This document shows, one piece after another, positions 25,736 through 33,729 of a stretch of DNA of 64,000 nucleotides. How positions within the stretch are numbered: position 1 is the first letter of the stretch; every line of letters begins with the position of its first letter. Origin of the DNA: an uncultured Bilophila sp. (lineage in GTDB: Bacteria > Desulfobacterota > Desulfovibrionia > Desulfovibrionales > Desulfovibrionaceae); the NCBI GenBank assembly GCA_910585945.1, contig CAJUHZ010000007.1, positions 1 to 64,000 on the forward strand, given 5' to 3'. The position numbers were made by a program, and so were the translations under genes. The notes beneath the pieces were generated by a model. That model was not told the origin of the DNA and made no database searches. It saw nothing but the letters and a program-made list of their open reading frames with translations.

Positions 25736-27032
25736 TTTCGATCTTGTCGTGGCCGGCGGCGGCCTGTCGGGACTCATGTCCGCAATCTTTGCGGCGCGAC
25801 ACGGTAAAAAGGTTCTTGTCATCACGCGCGGTTCCGGCATTCTGGCCATTGGGGGAGGCACAATCGACGTTCTTGGCTTTCTGCCGGACGGAACCCGCCT
25901 TGCCTCGCCCTTCGCCGGCCTTGATCGTCTGCCCGCACGCCACCCTTACGCCATCATGGGCGCAGACGCCGTGCGCGACGCGCTGGAGGCTTTCCTTGTC
26001 TTGACAGAAGAACAGGGCTTTCCCTACAGCCGAAACGGCGACGACAACATGCCTGTGATCACGTCCCTCGGCGCGGTCAAGCCAAGTTATCTTGTGCCAC
26101 AAAGCATGGATGTCCGTTGCCTTGCGAAGGCGAAGCGCGTGCATGTCGTCGGCGTGCAGGGTCTCAAGGACTTCGGCCCGGCGTTCATCGCCGGCGAGCT
26201 TGGCCGCAGAAGCGACTTTGCCGGAAAGGAAATCCTTCCTTCCCTGCTTGCCTCGCCCTTCACGCCGGGGCGTGATCTTTCCCCACTGGACCTTGCCCGC
26301 TATCTGGATCGGCCAGATGGAACGGCATGGCTCATCCAGCGCCTTCGGGAACAAATCGGCGAGCCGGACGCGATGCGACCGGATGTGGTTCTCCTGCCGC
26401 CGGTGCTTGGCACACGGGCCACTCCGCAGGCGCACGCCGTCGTGCGGGATGGGGCGAAACTTGAGGTGTGCGAAACAGTGGGCCTGCCTCCCGCCGTCAC
26501 CGGTCTGCGTCTCCATCATCTTTTACTGCGCCTGCTGAAAAAATACGACGTGGATTTGATCGAAGAATCCGCCGTCACCGGTTCATATATAGAAAACGGG
26601 CGCTGCCTTTTTCTGTCCACAAACAACGACGGCAGAGGGCGCCGCTACCGTGCGAAAACGTACATCATCGCCACGGGCGGCGTCCTTGGCGACGGTTTCG
26701 TGGTGCAGCCGGATCGCGCTCTGGAGCCGATTTTCGGCCTGGAGCTGCCGACATCGCCCGCCGATCCCGGCTGGGCCATGCCGCACGCCTACCCCTCCTG
26801 CGTCGATCATGACGGCTCCGCTTCCGCTGGCGCTCATGGCTTCGCCCTGCTCGGACCGGCAGTCGACGCACGCTTGCGCCCTGTGAACAACAACGGCAAG
26901 CCGATGTGCGACAATGTCTTTTTTGTCGGAAAAACCCTGGGCGGCTACGATCACGCCGGAGAAAAATCAGGCAACGGCGTCGCCATAGCCACAGCATGGC
27001 ATGCGGTTCGCCAGGCGTTTGCTGCCGACTGA
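25728..27032 (+). CDS. glpB: Anaerobic glycerol-3-phosphate dehydrogenase subunit B
   Basis: 434 residues from a GTG inside the end of glpA. N-terminal dinucleotide fold DLVVAGGGLSGLMSAIFAA binds FMN/FAD. The pattern RGSGILAIGGGTIDVLGF and the C-terminal GKTLGGYDHAGEKSGNGVAIATA are typical of GlpB. It relays electrons from GlpA. It is translationally coupled to glpA. Confidence 0.93.
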   Translation: MSDFDLVVAGGGLSGLMSAIFAARHGKKVLVITRGSGILAIGGGTIDVLGFLPDGTRLASPFAGLDRLPARHPYAIMGADAVRDALEAFLVLTEEQGFPYSRNGDDNMPVITSLGAVKPSYLVPQSMDVRCLAKAKRVHVVGVQGLKDFGPAFIAGELGRRSDFAGKEILPSLLASPFTPGRDLSPLDLARYLDRPDGTAWLIQRLREQIGEPDAMRPDVVLLPPVLGTRATPQAHAVVRDGAKLEVCETVGLPPAVTGLRLHHLLLRLLKKYDVDLIEESAVTGSYIENGRCLFLSTNNDGRGRRYRAKTYIIATGGVLGDGFVVQPDRALEPIFGLELPTSPADPGWAMPHAYPSCVDHDGSASAGAHGFALLGPAVDARLRPVNNNGKPMCDNVFFVGKTLGGYDHAGEKSGNGVAIATAWHAVRQAFAAD

Positions 27033-27074
27033 AGCCCCCTGCCGCCCAAAGAGAAGACGTTACAGGAACTTCCC

Positions 27075-28292
27075 ATGAATCCTATCGATTCTGTCGACAA
27101 ATGCACCACCTGCTCCACCTGCGTGGCCTACTGCCCGGTAACGCGGGCGACCCGGGCGTTCAACGGGCCGAAACTCACCGGCCCGGCTTCGGAGCGTTTC
27201 CGGCTGTTCGGTCAGGGTGAAATCGACGCGCTGGACTACTGTTCCAATTGCAAAAACTGCGATATCGCCTGCCCTTCCGGCGTGCGAATTTCCGTTCTGA
27301 ACATGCTGGCGCGAGCGGAGGCATGTCGCGTGCGGCGTCCCTCCCTGCGGGACTGGATTCTGGCGCACGGGCATACCCTGGCGAAGTGGACGTCCTGGAT
27401 TCCCGCGCCGATCAGCCGCTTCGGAATGCTCAACCCCCTTACCCGGAGCATTCTGGATGCGCTCGGCATTGATCGGCGCGCCCCCCTGCCCGCCTTTGCG
27501 GCGCCTTCCTTCCGCGCTGGTCTGCGCCAGCGGCAAGCCCGTTCCGGGGACGGCAATCCAGCCAGAGAGAAAAAAGGGCAAGTCGTGTTTTTCCCCGGCT
27601 GTTTTGTGACGGATTACGATGCCGAAACCGGATTCGCGCTTGTGGATCTGCTTGAGCTTGCCGGCTACCAGGTGATCACGCCCGAAACCGAATGCTGCGG
27701 CCTCCCGCTTGTCGCCAACGGCTTTCTTGAAGATGCGGAAAAGGCCGCCCTGTCCAACAGGGCCATTCTGGATCCTTATGTACGCCAAGGCTTGCCCATT
27801 CTCACCGTCTGCCCCAGTTGCGCGTTGATGCTGCGCCGGGAATACGGCGAATTCTTTCCCCATCATCCTGAATTGAAAGATCTCTCGCCCCTGGTGGAAG
27901 ACGCCTGCGAGTTTGTCGGCGGGCTTTTTGAACGCGGTGAATGTGCCGCGCGCCCGCGTGAATCCCCGGCGCGGCTTATCTACCATGCGCCCTGCCACCT
28001 CCGCGCGCAAGGGAGCGGCACGCCGGGCCTTTCGCTCCTGCGAGACATCGTCCCCGGCATCAGCATTGAAGACGCGCGGGCCGGTTGCTGCGGCATTTCC
28101 GGAAGCTACGGTTTTAAAAAAGAAAAATACGATGTGGCCACGGCTGTCGGGGCGGATCTCTTTGCCGCCGTGAAGGAAAGCGGCGCGGAGCATGTTCTTA
28201 CCGACTGCGGCACCTGCCGGCTTCAGATCAGCGCGCACACGGGAAAGCCGGCGTCGCACCCGCTTGTCTGGCTCCGCAATCTGCTGGTTTGA
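27075..28292 (+). CDS. glpC: Anaerobic glycerol-3-phosphate dehydrogenase iron-sulfur subunit C
   Basis: 405 residues. Two [4Fe-4S] motifs at the N-terminus (CTTCSTCVAYCP and CSNCKNCDIACP) precede two CCG domains: FFPGCFVTDYD...CCGLPL and HAPCHLRAQG...CCGISGSYG, which bind heme or further clusters. It anchors GlpAB to the membrane and reduces menaquinone. It completes the operon; glycerol uptake and kinase genes are not adjacent. Confidence 0.93.
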   Translation: MNPIDSVDKCTTCSTCVAYCPVTRATRAFNGPKLTGPASERFRLFGQGEIDALDYCSNCKNCDIACPSGVRISVLNMLARAEACRVRRPSLRDWILAHGHTLAKWTSWIPAPISRFGMLNPLTRSILDALGIDRRAPLPAFAAPSFRAGLRQRQARSGDGNPAREKKGQVVFFPGCFVTDYDAETGFALVDLLELAGYQVITPETECCGLPLVANGFLEDAEKAALSNRAILDPYVRQGLPILTVCPSCALMLRREYGEFFPHHPELKDLSPLVEDACEFVGGLFERGECAARPRESPARLIYHAPCHLRAQGSGTPGLSLLRDIVPGISIEDARAGCCGISGSYGFKKEKYDVATAVGADLFAAVKESGAEHVLTDCGTCRLQISAHTGKPASHPLVWLRNLLV

Positions 28293-28358
28293 TCCCGCAC
28301 GGGGGGAGCGCCTGGACGCAGGGCAGCCCTATCAAAAACTGCCTGCCAAGATGTGAGG

Positions 28359-28402
28359 CGCCCCCCATAGCCCGCATTTGCCGGCCCTGCCTGTGGGGGG
28401 CG
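28359..28402 (+). terminator. Stem-loop after glpC
   Basis: CGCCCCCCA (28359-28367) pairs perfectly with TGGGGGGCG (28394-28402). The T-tract is missing (GATCATTT follows), so termination could be incomplete or factor-assisted. Confidence 0.55.
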
Positions 28403-28506
28403 GATCATTTCCCTGCCGGGGAATCGGGGGCAAGCAATCCCCAATTTCAAACTGCCCCTCTATCGAAAAACATTCCAGACAGGTCAAGAGCGCATATTGT
28501 GTATTA

Positions 28507-28522
28507 TGGCCCGATTTTTGCA
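28507..28522 (+). promoter_or_regulatory. Sigma-54 promoter of the first ZraP-like gene
   Basis: TGGCCCG-ATTT-TTGCA: GG at 28508-28509 and GC at 28520-28521 are ten bases apart, and both boxes fit the -24/-12 consensus TGGCACG-N4-TTGC well. The predicted start point is about 50 bases upstream of the ATG at 28585. Confidence 0.7.
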
Positions 28523-28584
28523 ATATTTTGTTTCGGGCGTGTCTCTCGAAAGGGCGTCCAGTATTTTTACACAGCAGGGACGTT

Positions 28585-29067
28585 ATGATTCGTGTTGACT
28601 CTCCCGCCGTTTGGGCGCCTCCAGTAGTCTTTTTTATTGTACTGTGTCTTCTCGGAGCTTCTGCCGTGTTGGCCGATGATGAATCCATTCCCGGCAACGC
28701 TCCCACTGCGTCGGAGTTCTTCCTCCCCTTGCCTCCCGATTTGTCGCCTGAGCAATCCAGTGCCGCCAAAAAAATCATAACCGAAGCCGAACCACGGCTC
28801 ACAGCGCTTCGCCGCGAAATGAACGCGACGCTTTTCGAACTGCACAATCTTTCTTTTGCCGTGGACACTCCTCCGGAAGAGTTGGGAATCCTCGGCCGCA
28901 GGCTGGTCGCCACACGCAACGCCATACTTGCAGAATTGCAGCAGCTTTGCCGCAGGCTTGAGCAGGAAGCAGGCTTCAACCCCGGTCTGGAATTCCGACG
29001 CACATGCGTGTTCCAACATTCAGGGCATTGCGGCCACAGGGCGGCATGCGCGACTTCACCGCGCTAG
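28585..29067 (+). CDS. Periplasmic CpxP/ZraP-like stress protein
   Basis: 160 residues: signal peptide or anchor (VVFFIVLCLLGASAVLA, about 14-30) then a helical region LSPEQSSAAKKIITEAEPRLTALRREMNATLFELHNL, which resembles the LTxxQ-containing hairpin of heavy-metal-resistance/CpxP/Spy proteins. It probably chaperones periplasmic proteins or senses metal. The C-terminal 25 residues (CVFQHSGHCGHRAACATS) are Cys/His-rich. The stop codon TAG is part of the left end of element R2 copy 2, so the element's arrival may have set the present C-terminus. Confidence 0.7.
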   Translation: MIRVDSPAVWAPPVVFFIVLCLLGASAVLADDESIPGNAPTASEFFLPLPPDLSPEQSSAAKKIITEAEPRLTALRREMNATLFELHNLSFAVDTPPEELGILGRRLVATRNAILAELQQLCRRLEQEAGFNPGLEFRRTCVFQHSGHCGHRAACATSPR

Positions 29068-29213
29068 GGTATGTTCGCACTACGAGAAATGTTGTTCTCC
29101 GCCAGGGAAAAAAGGCTTTTTATGAAGGGAATGTACTCTTATGGTACTTGACCGGAATAAAAAGCCTTTTTGATGTAGGCAGAGGACAAAAGCCGTAGTT
29201 TGGACACGCCCCG
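29066..29213 (+). mobile_element. MITE-like element R2, copy 2
   Basis: TAGGGTATGTTCGCACTACG at the left and CCGTAGTTTGGACACGCCCCG at the right are degenerate terminal inverted repeats. The central 100 bases match copy 1 (16551-16699) almost without change, including CCGCCAGGGAAAAAAGGC. Internal blocks AAAAAGGCTTTTTAT and ATAAAAAGCCTTTTT are exact reverse complements of each other. Confidence 0.7.
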
Positions 29214-29217
29214 GGGG

Positions 29218-29290
29218 CAGCCCTCATTAAAAAAACGCCGTCCGTGAAAAGCCGAGTTTCCCCGACTTTTCGCGGACGGCGTTTGGTGAG
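29218..29290 (-). mobile_element. MITE-like element H, copy 3 (partial)
   Basis: CAGCCCTCATTAAAA is the right end of family H in reverse. It is followed by a 19-bp inverted repeat, AAACGCCGTCCG... and ...CGGACGGCGTTT (29233-29284), so the end unit is duplicated in inverted form and the rest of H is missing. It adjoins R2 copy 2 through the same G/C-rich junction (CTGCCCCC) seen between H and R2 at 16547. Confidence 0.6.
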
Positions 29291-29435
29291 ATCTGCTCCC
29301 AGGCCGGACAGGCGGATGAACTTTTTACACATGGCAACCCCCGGCGTCCATTTTTTATACAGGCCACCATAAATCAGGCTGCTCTTCAAAAACAGTTTTG
29401 CATTTTTATTCATCAATTCGAGAAGATAACACATA

Positions 29436-29451
29436 TGGCACGTTGATTGCT
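29436..29451 (+). promoter_or_regulatory. Sigma-54 promoter of the second ZraP-like gene
   Basis: TGGCACG-TTGA-TTGCT is a full match to the -24/-12 consensus, with GG at 29437-29438 and GC at 29449-29450. The predicted start point is near 29461, about 44 bases before the ATG. Confidence 0.85.
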
Positions 29452-29504
29452 AGTACACAGGCGTACTTCAATTCATAAACCAAACATGCTTTGGAGGTTT
29501 TATC

Positions 29505-30032
29505 ATGAAACAGGGTAAATTTATTCCTCTTGTCGCCGCCACTGTACTTGCCTCTGCTCTTCTTGCTGGAAATGCCGTTGCAGGACCGCACCATATGGGA
29601 CGCGGTTACCCTAACGGCGGGTGGTATGGCCCCGCGCAACAAGCCCTGCCCGCTGAAAAACAGCAGGCATACGATGCGATCATGAAAGATTTCGCGGAAA
29701 AAACGCAGGAACTGCGGGACAAAATCCAGACGAAACAGATTGAACTTGACACGCTCGGCAACAGCACGAACCCGAATCCGGAGGCTGTGGCCAAGGCTGC
29801 GAAAGAAATTGTCGCCCTGAGCAATCAGTTGAACAAGGAACGTGAAGCCCTGGCAGAACGTCTGAGCAAGGAAATCGGTGCGCCTGTGTACCCCGGAGCG
29901 GGCTACATGAACGGCTGCCCCGGCGGATATGGCTGCTGGGGATACGGTCCCGGCATGATGAACGGGAACATGGACCAGCGTGGCTACTACCATCGGGGTT
30001 ATGGATACCACGGCCGGGCATGGCATTTCTGA
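29505..30032 (+). CDS. ZraP-family zinc resistance-associated periplasmic protein
   Basis: 175 residues: signal peptide (about 1-27, ending NAVAG), a helical core (about 45-125, LPAEKQQAYDAIMKDFAEKTQELRDK...) with the ZraP/CpxP-type LxxxK register, and a Gly/Tyr/His/Met-rich tail (GYMNGCPGGYGCWGYG, HRGYGYHGRAWHF) likely to bind metal. ZraP is a zinc-dependent periplasmic chaperone that represses the ZraSR two-component system and is transcribed by sigma-54 in E. coli; the promoter here agrees. The ribosome binding site is TTGGAGG. No zraSR-like genes are adjacent. Confidence 0.85.
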   Translation: MKQGKFIPLVAATVLASALLAGNAVAGPHHMGRGYPNGGWYGPAQQALPAEKQQAYDAIMKDFAEKTQELRDKIQTKQIELDTLGNSTNPNPEAVAKAAKEIVALSNQLNKEREALAERLSKEIGAPVYPGAGYMNGCPGGYGCWGYGPGMMNGNMDQRGYYHRGYGYHGRAWHF

Positions 30033-30039
30033 TTCCAGC

Positions 30040-30140
30040 GTCTCGGCAATCCATTAAAACGTGGTTTTCGGCTTACCCACGGCGGCCTGGCTCCGCGTCA
30101 GACGCCTGAGAGACGCCTTCCATGAAATAACTTCTTCCCG
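30040..30140 (-). repeat. Palindromic intergenic repeat P, copy E (head truncated)
   Basis: On the minus strand: GAAGAAGTTATTTCATGG, then CAGGCGTCTGACGCGG, GGCCGCCGTGGG and CCGAAAACCACGTTTTAATGG. Block order is that of family P, but the second arm of the head palindrome is lost. Confidence 0.5.
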
Positions 30141-30224
30141 ATAGCGTCGGCGTAAACACAGGCGTAACTGCCGGCCGCAGTTCCGTCAACACAAAACCCA
30201 CAATCGGCTCAGCCGTTTATATAT

Positions 30225-30359
30225 ACGACCCTTGGCAAACCAGAAGTGGACTTCCTGTCTCACTCAAGAAACCAAACAACCTCAGTCATCTCCTCATTCC
30301 CATCCTCCTCCTTCCAGCGCGGCGGCCCTTCTCCTCCTTCTCAGGGCCGCCGCTTTTTT
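30225..30359 (+). ncRNA. Candidate small RNA / 3'UTR RNA with anti-Shine-Dalgarno stretches
   Basis: A G-poor, C/U-rich segment follows a TATATATAC box at about 30218-30226 (no good -35) and ends at a strong intrinsic terminator. It contains ATCTCCTCATTCC and CATCCTCCTCCTTCC, and the terminator loop itself reads TCTCCTCCTTCTC; all are complementary to ribosome binding sites of the AAGGAGGA type. No open frame fits. It could be an independent small RNA or the processed 3' end of the zraP-like transcript. Confidence 0.35.
30319..30359 (+). terminator. Strong Rho-independent terminator
   Basis: GCGGCGGCCCT (30319-30329) pairs with AGGGCCGCCGC (30343-30353), closing a 13-base pyrimidine loop, and is followed by six T. 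The polarity shows that it ends a plus-strand transcript although the next gene (mgsA) is on the minus strand. Confidence 0.9.
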
Positions 30360-30381
30360 CGATGTCCCCAACGTAAATTCC

Positions 30382-30858
30382 CTATTTCTTCAATTCCCGC
30401 TCTGTATAAGCGGCGAAATTGTATGTGGCAGCCTGACGCGGCTGCTGGAAAAGAGGCGAAGCAATAAGATAATCGGCAGTAGCCATGTTGCAGGCAGTCG
30501 GCACGTTGTACAGGTTGGAAATGCGCAACAGCGCCTTCACATCCACATCATGAGGCTGGGCCTGCATGGGATCCCAGAAAAAAATCAGCAGATCGATCCG
30601 ATCTTCCGCAATGCTCGCCCCGAGCTGCAAATCCCCTCCAAGCGGGCCGGACTTGAGCAGTTCCAGCCCGATCCGGGCAGGTTCCACACCGAGTTCCTCG
30701 GCCAGAGCCTCGCGTACAAGTCGGCCGGTCGTGCCGGTGCAGGTCAGACGGTGATCCTTAAGTTCACGCGCATGGGTTCTCACCCACCGGACAAGTTCGG
30801 CCTTGCAGTTGTCATGCGCCACCAGAGCAATGTGCCGCGCGGTTTCGTGATCTGTCAT
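30382..30858 (-). CDS. mgsA: Methylglyoxal synthase
   Basis: 158 residues. IALVAHDNCKAELVRWV, the phosphate-binding TGTTGR, SGPLGGDLQLGA with the catalytic aspartate region, and DPMQAQPHDVDVKALLR...NVPTACNMATAD are the family motifs. It converts DHAP to methylglyoxal and phosphate, a bypass of lower glycolysis under phosphate limitation. It is the last gene of the minus-strand catabolic run, 137 bases after the isomerase gene. Confidence 0.95.
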   Translation of the reverse strand: MTDHETARHIALVAHDNCKAELVRWVRTHARELKDHRLTCTGTTGRLVREALAEELGVEPARIGLELLKSGPLGGDLQLGASIAEDRIDLLIFFWDPMQAQPHDVDVKALLRISNLYNVPTACNMATADYLIASPLFQQPRQAATYNFAAYTERELKK

Positions 30859-30995
30859 TTATGTCCTCCTCCGAATGCCGCTTGCCAAACAAGTTGCCGT
30901 TTCCTGTGCAGAGTCGCAAACATGCCCGAAACGGGCAGCCCCGGCAAGGCCGCCCGTCCCGAATCGACATTCAGAAAAACCGCTTGAAACGAGAT

Positions 30996-31757
30996 TCAAT
31001 CCGGAAGCGTCTGCCACAGAGCGCGCAAGGCGCCGGCGTCACGCGCGATGCCGGCGAACAACGCGGGCCCGTTTTCCTCCGTCTGCCGGCTGTTTGCCAA
31101 AAAAATGCAGCCGACGAACCCTTCGGACTTCAATCCGGCGAACGCGCCGCTCGTCTCCGGCGGCACGGCCCATGCGCACGCCTCCCCGCCAGCCCTGGCA
31201 AGAAGATCACGAGGAAGAGCCGCCGGACCGGAGCAGTCCGGCATGACGCACAGGTTGGCGTACCCTACCACGGCCAAAAGGCTACGCGCTTCATCGGCCG
31301 CGAGATTATTTTCCGTGGCTACGAGCACGCCTTTGGAGGAAGCCAAGGCACAGGCCAGCCGCAAACAACGCGCCGTATGACGGAGGTCATCCGCGTTCCT
31401 GACGGCCGATGCGGCCAGGCTTGGAATCACAACCTTTGGAACCCCCATCGCCGCGGCGCACTCAATGGCAAGAGTTATGGCCTGTTCCGCGTCGGCCCGC
31501 GGCCTTGTACCCGGATCGGCCGTCATTGCCTGATGCAGAACTTCCGAAACAGCAATCCCCGAGAGCCGCAAGCCGGCGCGGGCTGCCTCTTCCGTCCAGC
31601 GCGCCCGGATATCGGGAGACGAAAGGGAGTACTTTGCCTCCGCCAATCGCAAATCAAGCTGGATAGCCGTTATTCCCAATCCTTTCAAGCGCGTGCAACA
31701 GGCCGGATCGGCCAGTGCCGAGTGAACCCGATTGCAAATGCCTATGGCGATGGACAT
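30996..31757 (-). CDS. Sugar phosphate isomerase/epimerase (xylose isomerase-like TIM barrel)
   Basis: 253 residues of the AP-endonuclease-2/xylose-isomerase-like superfamily: GITAIQLDLR near the N-terminus, AGLRLSGIAVS, the metal-ligand glutamate in LVATENN, and CVMPDCSGP. Relatives include hydroxypyruvate isomerase, 2-oxo-tetronate isomerase and sugar epimerases, and the substrate is not determined by sequence. It lies downstream of the beta-hydroxyacid dehydrogenase, a pairing also seen in acid-sugar pathways. Confidence 0.7.
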   Translation of the reverse strand: MSIAIGICNRVHSALADPACCTRLKGLGITAIQLDLRLAEAKYSLSSPDIRARWTEEAARAGLRLSGIAVSEVLHQAMTADPGTRPRADAEQAITLAIECAAAMGVPKVVIPSLAASAVRNADDLRHTARCLRLACALASSKGVLVATENNLAADEARSLLAVVGYANLCVMPDCSGPAALPRDLLARAGGEACAWAVPPETSGAFAGLKSEGFVGCIFLANSRQTEENGPALFAGIARDAGALRALWQTLPD

Positions 31758-31868
31758 GTCTTTTCTTCCTGTCCGGCGCGTGCGCGCCGTTTGTCGCGGC
31801 CTCGAATCGAGGCTTCAACAGACCAGACCGGCGTGTAAAGCCGGCCCCCGGCGATAAAAACGCGCATA

Positions 31869-32765
31869 TCACTCTGCTCCGCTTCGCCAGTTTCTGAGCA
31901 CGGCCTTCCAGGCCACAGAGTGATCTTTCGCGCCGTAGCCCTGTGCCGCCGCCATGCGGTGCACATAGTCCGCGGCTGTCCCCAGGACCAGGGGCGCGTC
32001 ATGTGCATTGGCCATTTCCAGACACAGGCGGTTATCCTTGATCAGCATGTTCACCGTAAACGTGGGATCATCATAGCGCTCCTCGTCGGCGCGCTGCCCG
32101 ATCTCCCGATAGGCGTTGCTGAGCACGCGGGCATTGGCGGCCACGGCCACATCCACCAGAGTCTTGCGGGAAAGCCCCATGCGTTCGGCCAGGGCCAGGG
32201 TTTCGGCCGCACAGGCGTTGATCGCGCCAAGCATCATGTTGTTCAGCAGCTTCAGCTTGTTGCCATGACCAAGCGGGCCGATGTGAAAAATTTTCTCCTC
32301 TGATCCGCTCAAGGCCAGCAAAATGTCCCTGATTGCGGCAAGGTGCTCGTCCGCGCCGCCGACGGCGAAAGCCCACGCCCCCACCCCCGAAGGACTGCCC
32401 ATGACCGGAGCGTCCACAAAGCCGACGCCCTGCCCGGCCACGGCCTCGCCCATGCGGATGTTCACGCCGGGATCCACAGTGCTCATGTTTACGAGAATGC
32501 AGCCCGGTCTTGCTCCCCGGGCCAGTCCGTCGGGGCCGAGCACCACCTTTTCCGTATCCGCCGGGCCGGGGACAAAAAGAAGAACAACATCCGCCCCGGC
32601 GGCGAGTTCCGCCGGCGTGGCGCACACGCGAACGCCTGTCTGCGCCGCCCGATCCGCCGCAGCCGGAAATGGATCGTACCCGAGCACGGACATGCCGCGT
32701 TCCATCAGCTTCGCGGCGCAACGGCCGCCCATCACGCCCAGTCCGACGACGCCGACAACGCTCAT
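31869..32765 (-). CDS. NAD(P)-dependent beta-hydroxyacid dehydrogenase (GlxR/HIBADH family)
   Basis: 298 residues. N-terminal Rossmann motif VGLGVMGGRCAAKLMERG (7-24), the substrate-binding DAPVMGSPSG (118-127) and the catalytic lysine K170 in GHGNKLKLLNN. The family reduces tartronate semialdehyde or oxidises 3-hydroxyisobutyrate, threonate and related 3-hydroxyacids. The start overlaps the stop of the transketolase subunit by four bases, so it belongs to that operon. Confidence 0.88.
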   Translation of the reverse strand: MSVVGVVGLGVMGGRCAAKLMERGMSVLGYDPFPAAADRAAQTGVRVCATPAELAAGADVVLLFVPGPADTEKVVLGPDGLARGARPGCILVNMSTVDPGVNIRMGEAVAGQGVGFVDAPVMGSPSGVGAWAFAVGGADEHLAAIRDILLALSGSEEKIFHIGPLGHGNKLKLLNNMMLGAINACAAETLALAERMGLSRKTLVDVAVAANARVLSNAYREIGQRADEERYDDPTFTVNMLIKDNRLCLEMANAHDAPLVLGTAADYVHRMAAAQGYGAKDHSVAWKAVLRNWRSGAE

Positions 32766-33718
32766 TTCCGGCCTCCTTCCGCCTTTCTTTCCACAGCCCT
32801 GCGCGAAGCCGCCGCAATATCGGCCGCGGTAATGCCGAATACACCCATAAGGTACGGAGCCTTCCCCACCTGACCAAAATGATCCTTCACGCCCACCCGT
32901 TCCAGCGGCGCGGGCAAGGCTTCGGCCAGAGCTTCGGCCACAGCGCTGCCCAGGCCGCCGATGACGCTGTGATTTTCGGCCGTGACCAGCGCGCCGGTTT
33001 CGGCGGCGGCCTTCAGCACGGCGTCAACATCCAGAGGCTTCACCGTATGCACATTGAGCACCCGGACGGAAAGCCCTTCGCCCGCCAATGTTTCGGCTGC
33101 TTCCAGCGCATTGGCCACACAGACTCCCGAAGCGAGGATCGTTACGTCCGATCCGTCACGCAGGAGGTCGGCCTTGCCGAAACGAAACTCGTATGTTTCG
33201 TCAAACACGTTTTCGGCCTTGCGGCGGAACAGCCGGATGTAGACCGGGCCGTCGTGCTCAACAATGGCCGGCAACGCCTTTTTGAGCTGCACGGAATCCG
33301 TAGGCTCGACAATGCTCATGCCGGGCAGTGTGCGCATGATGCCCACATCTTCCAGCGCCATGTGCGTGCCGCCGTTGAGTTCCGCCCCGACGCCGGGGTC
33401 CGAACCGACGATCTTCACGTTCAATCCCGCGTAGCACACGGAAATGGCTGTCTGGTCAAAACAGCGCCGCGATGAAAATGTGGCGAAGGAATGCACAAAG
33501 GGAATTTTGCCGCACGCCGACAGCCCGGCGGCCACGCCCACCATGTTGGCCTCGGCGACACCCACGTTGAACGTGCGATCCGGATAGGCGGTTTGAAATG
33601 GTTTCATGCCGTGAGCGGCTGTGAGGTCGGCCTCAAGATCCACAATGGCCGGGTTTTCCTTGGCAAGGGCGATCATGGTGTCGCAGTACACGCTGCGCAT
33701 TTCCCTGGATTCAATCAT
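32762..33718 (-). CDS. Transketolase, C-terminal (pyrimidine + lid) subunit
   Basis: 318 residues. It contains the TPP pyrimidine-binding domain with the catalytic glutamate in FNVGVAEANMVGVAAG, then the regulatory domain (VTILASGVCVANALEAAE, GALVTAENHSVIGGLGSAVAE). Split transketolases of this type act in pentose metabolism and in specialised pathways such as apulose-4-phosphate cleavage. It is 11 bases downstream of the N-terminal subunit gene. Confidence 0.93.
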   Translation of the reverse strand: MIESREMRSVYCDTMIALAKENPAIVDLEADLTAAHGMKPFQTAYPDRTFNVGVAEANMVGVAAGLSACGKIPFVHSFATFSSRRCFDQTAISVCYAGLNVKIVGSDPGVGAELNGGTHMALEDVGIMRTLPGMSIVEPTDSVQLKKALPAIVEHDGPVYIRLFRRKAENVFDETYEFRFGKADLLRDGSDVTILASGVCVANALEAAETLAGEGLSVRVLNVHTVKPLDVDAVLKAAAETGALVTAENHSVIGGLGSAVAEALAEALPAPLERVGVKDHFGQVGKAPYLMGVFGITAADIAAASRRAVERKAEGGRK

Positions 33719-33729
33719 GGCGGGCTTCC

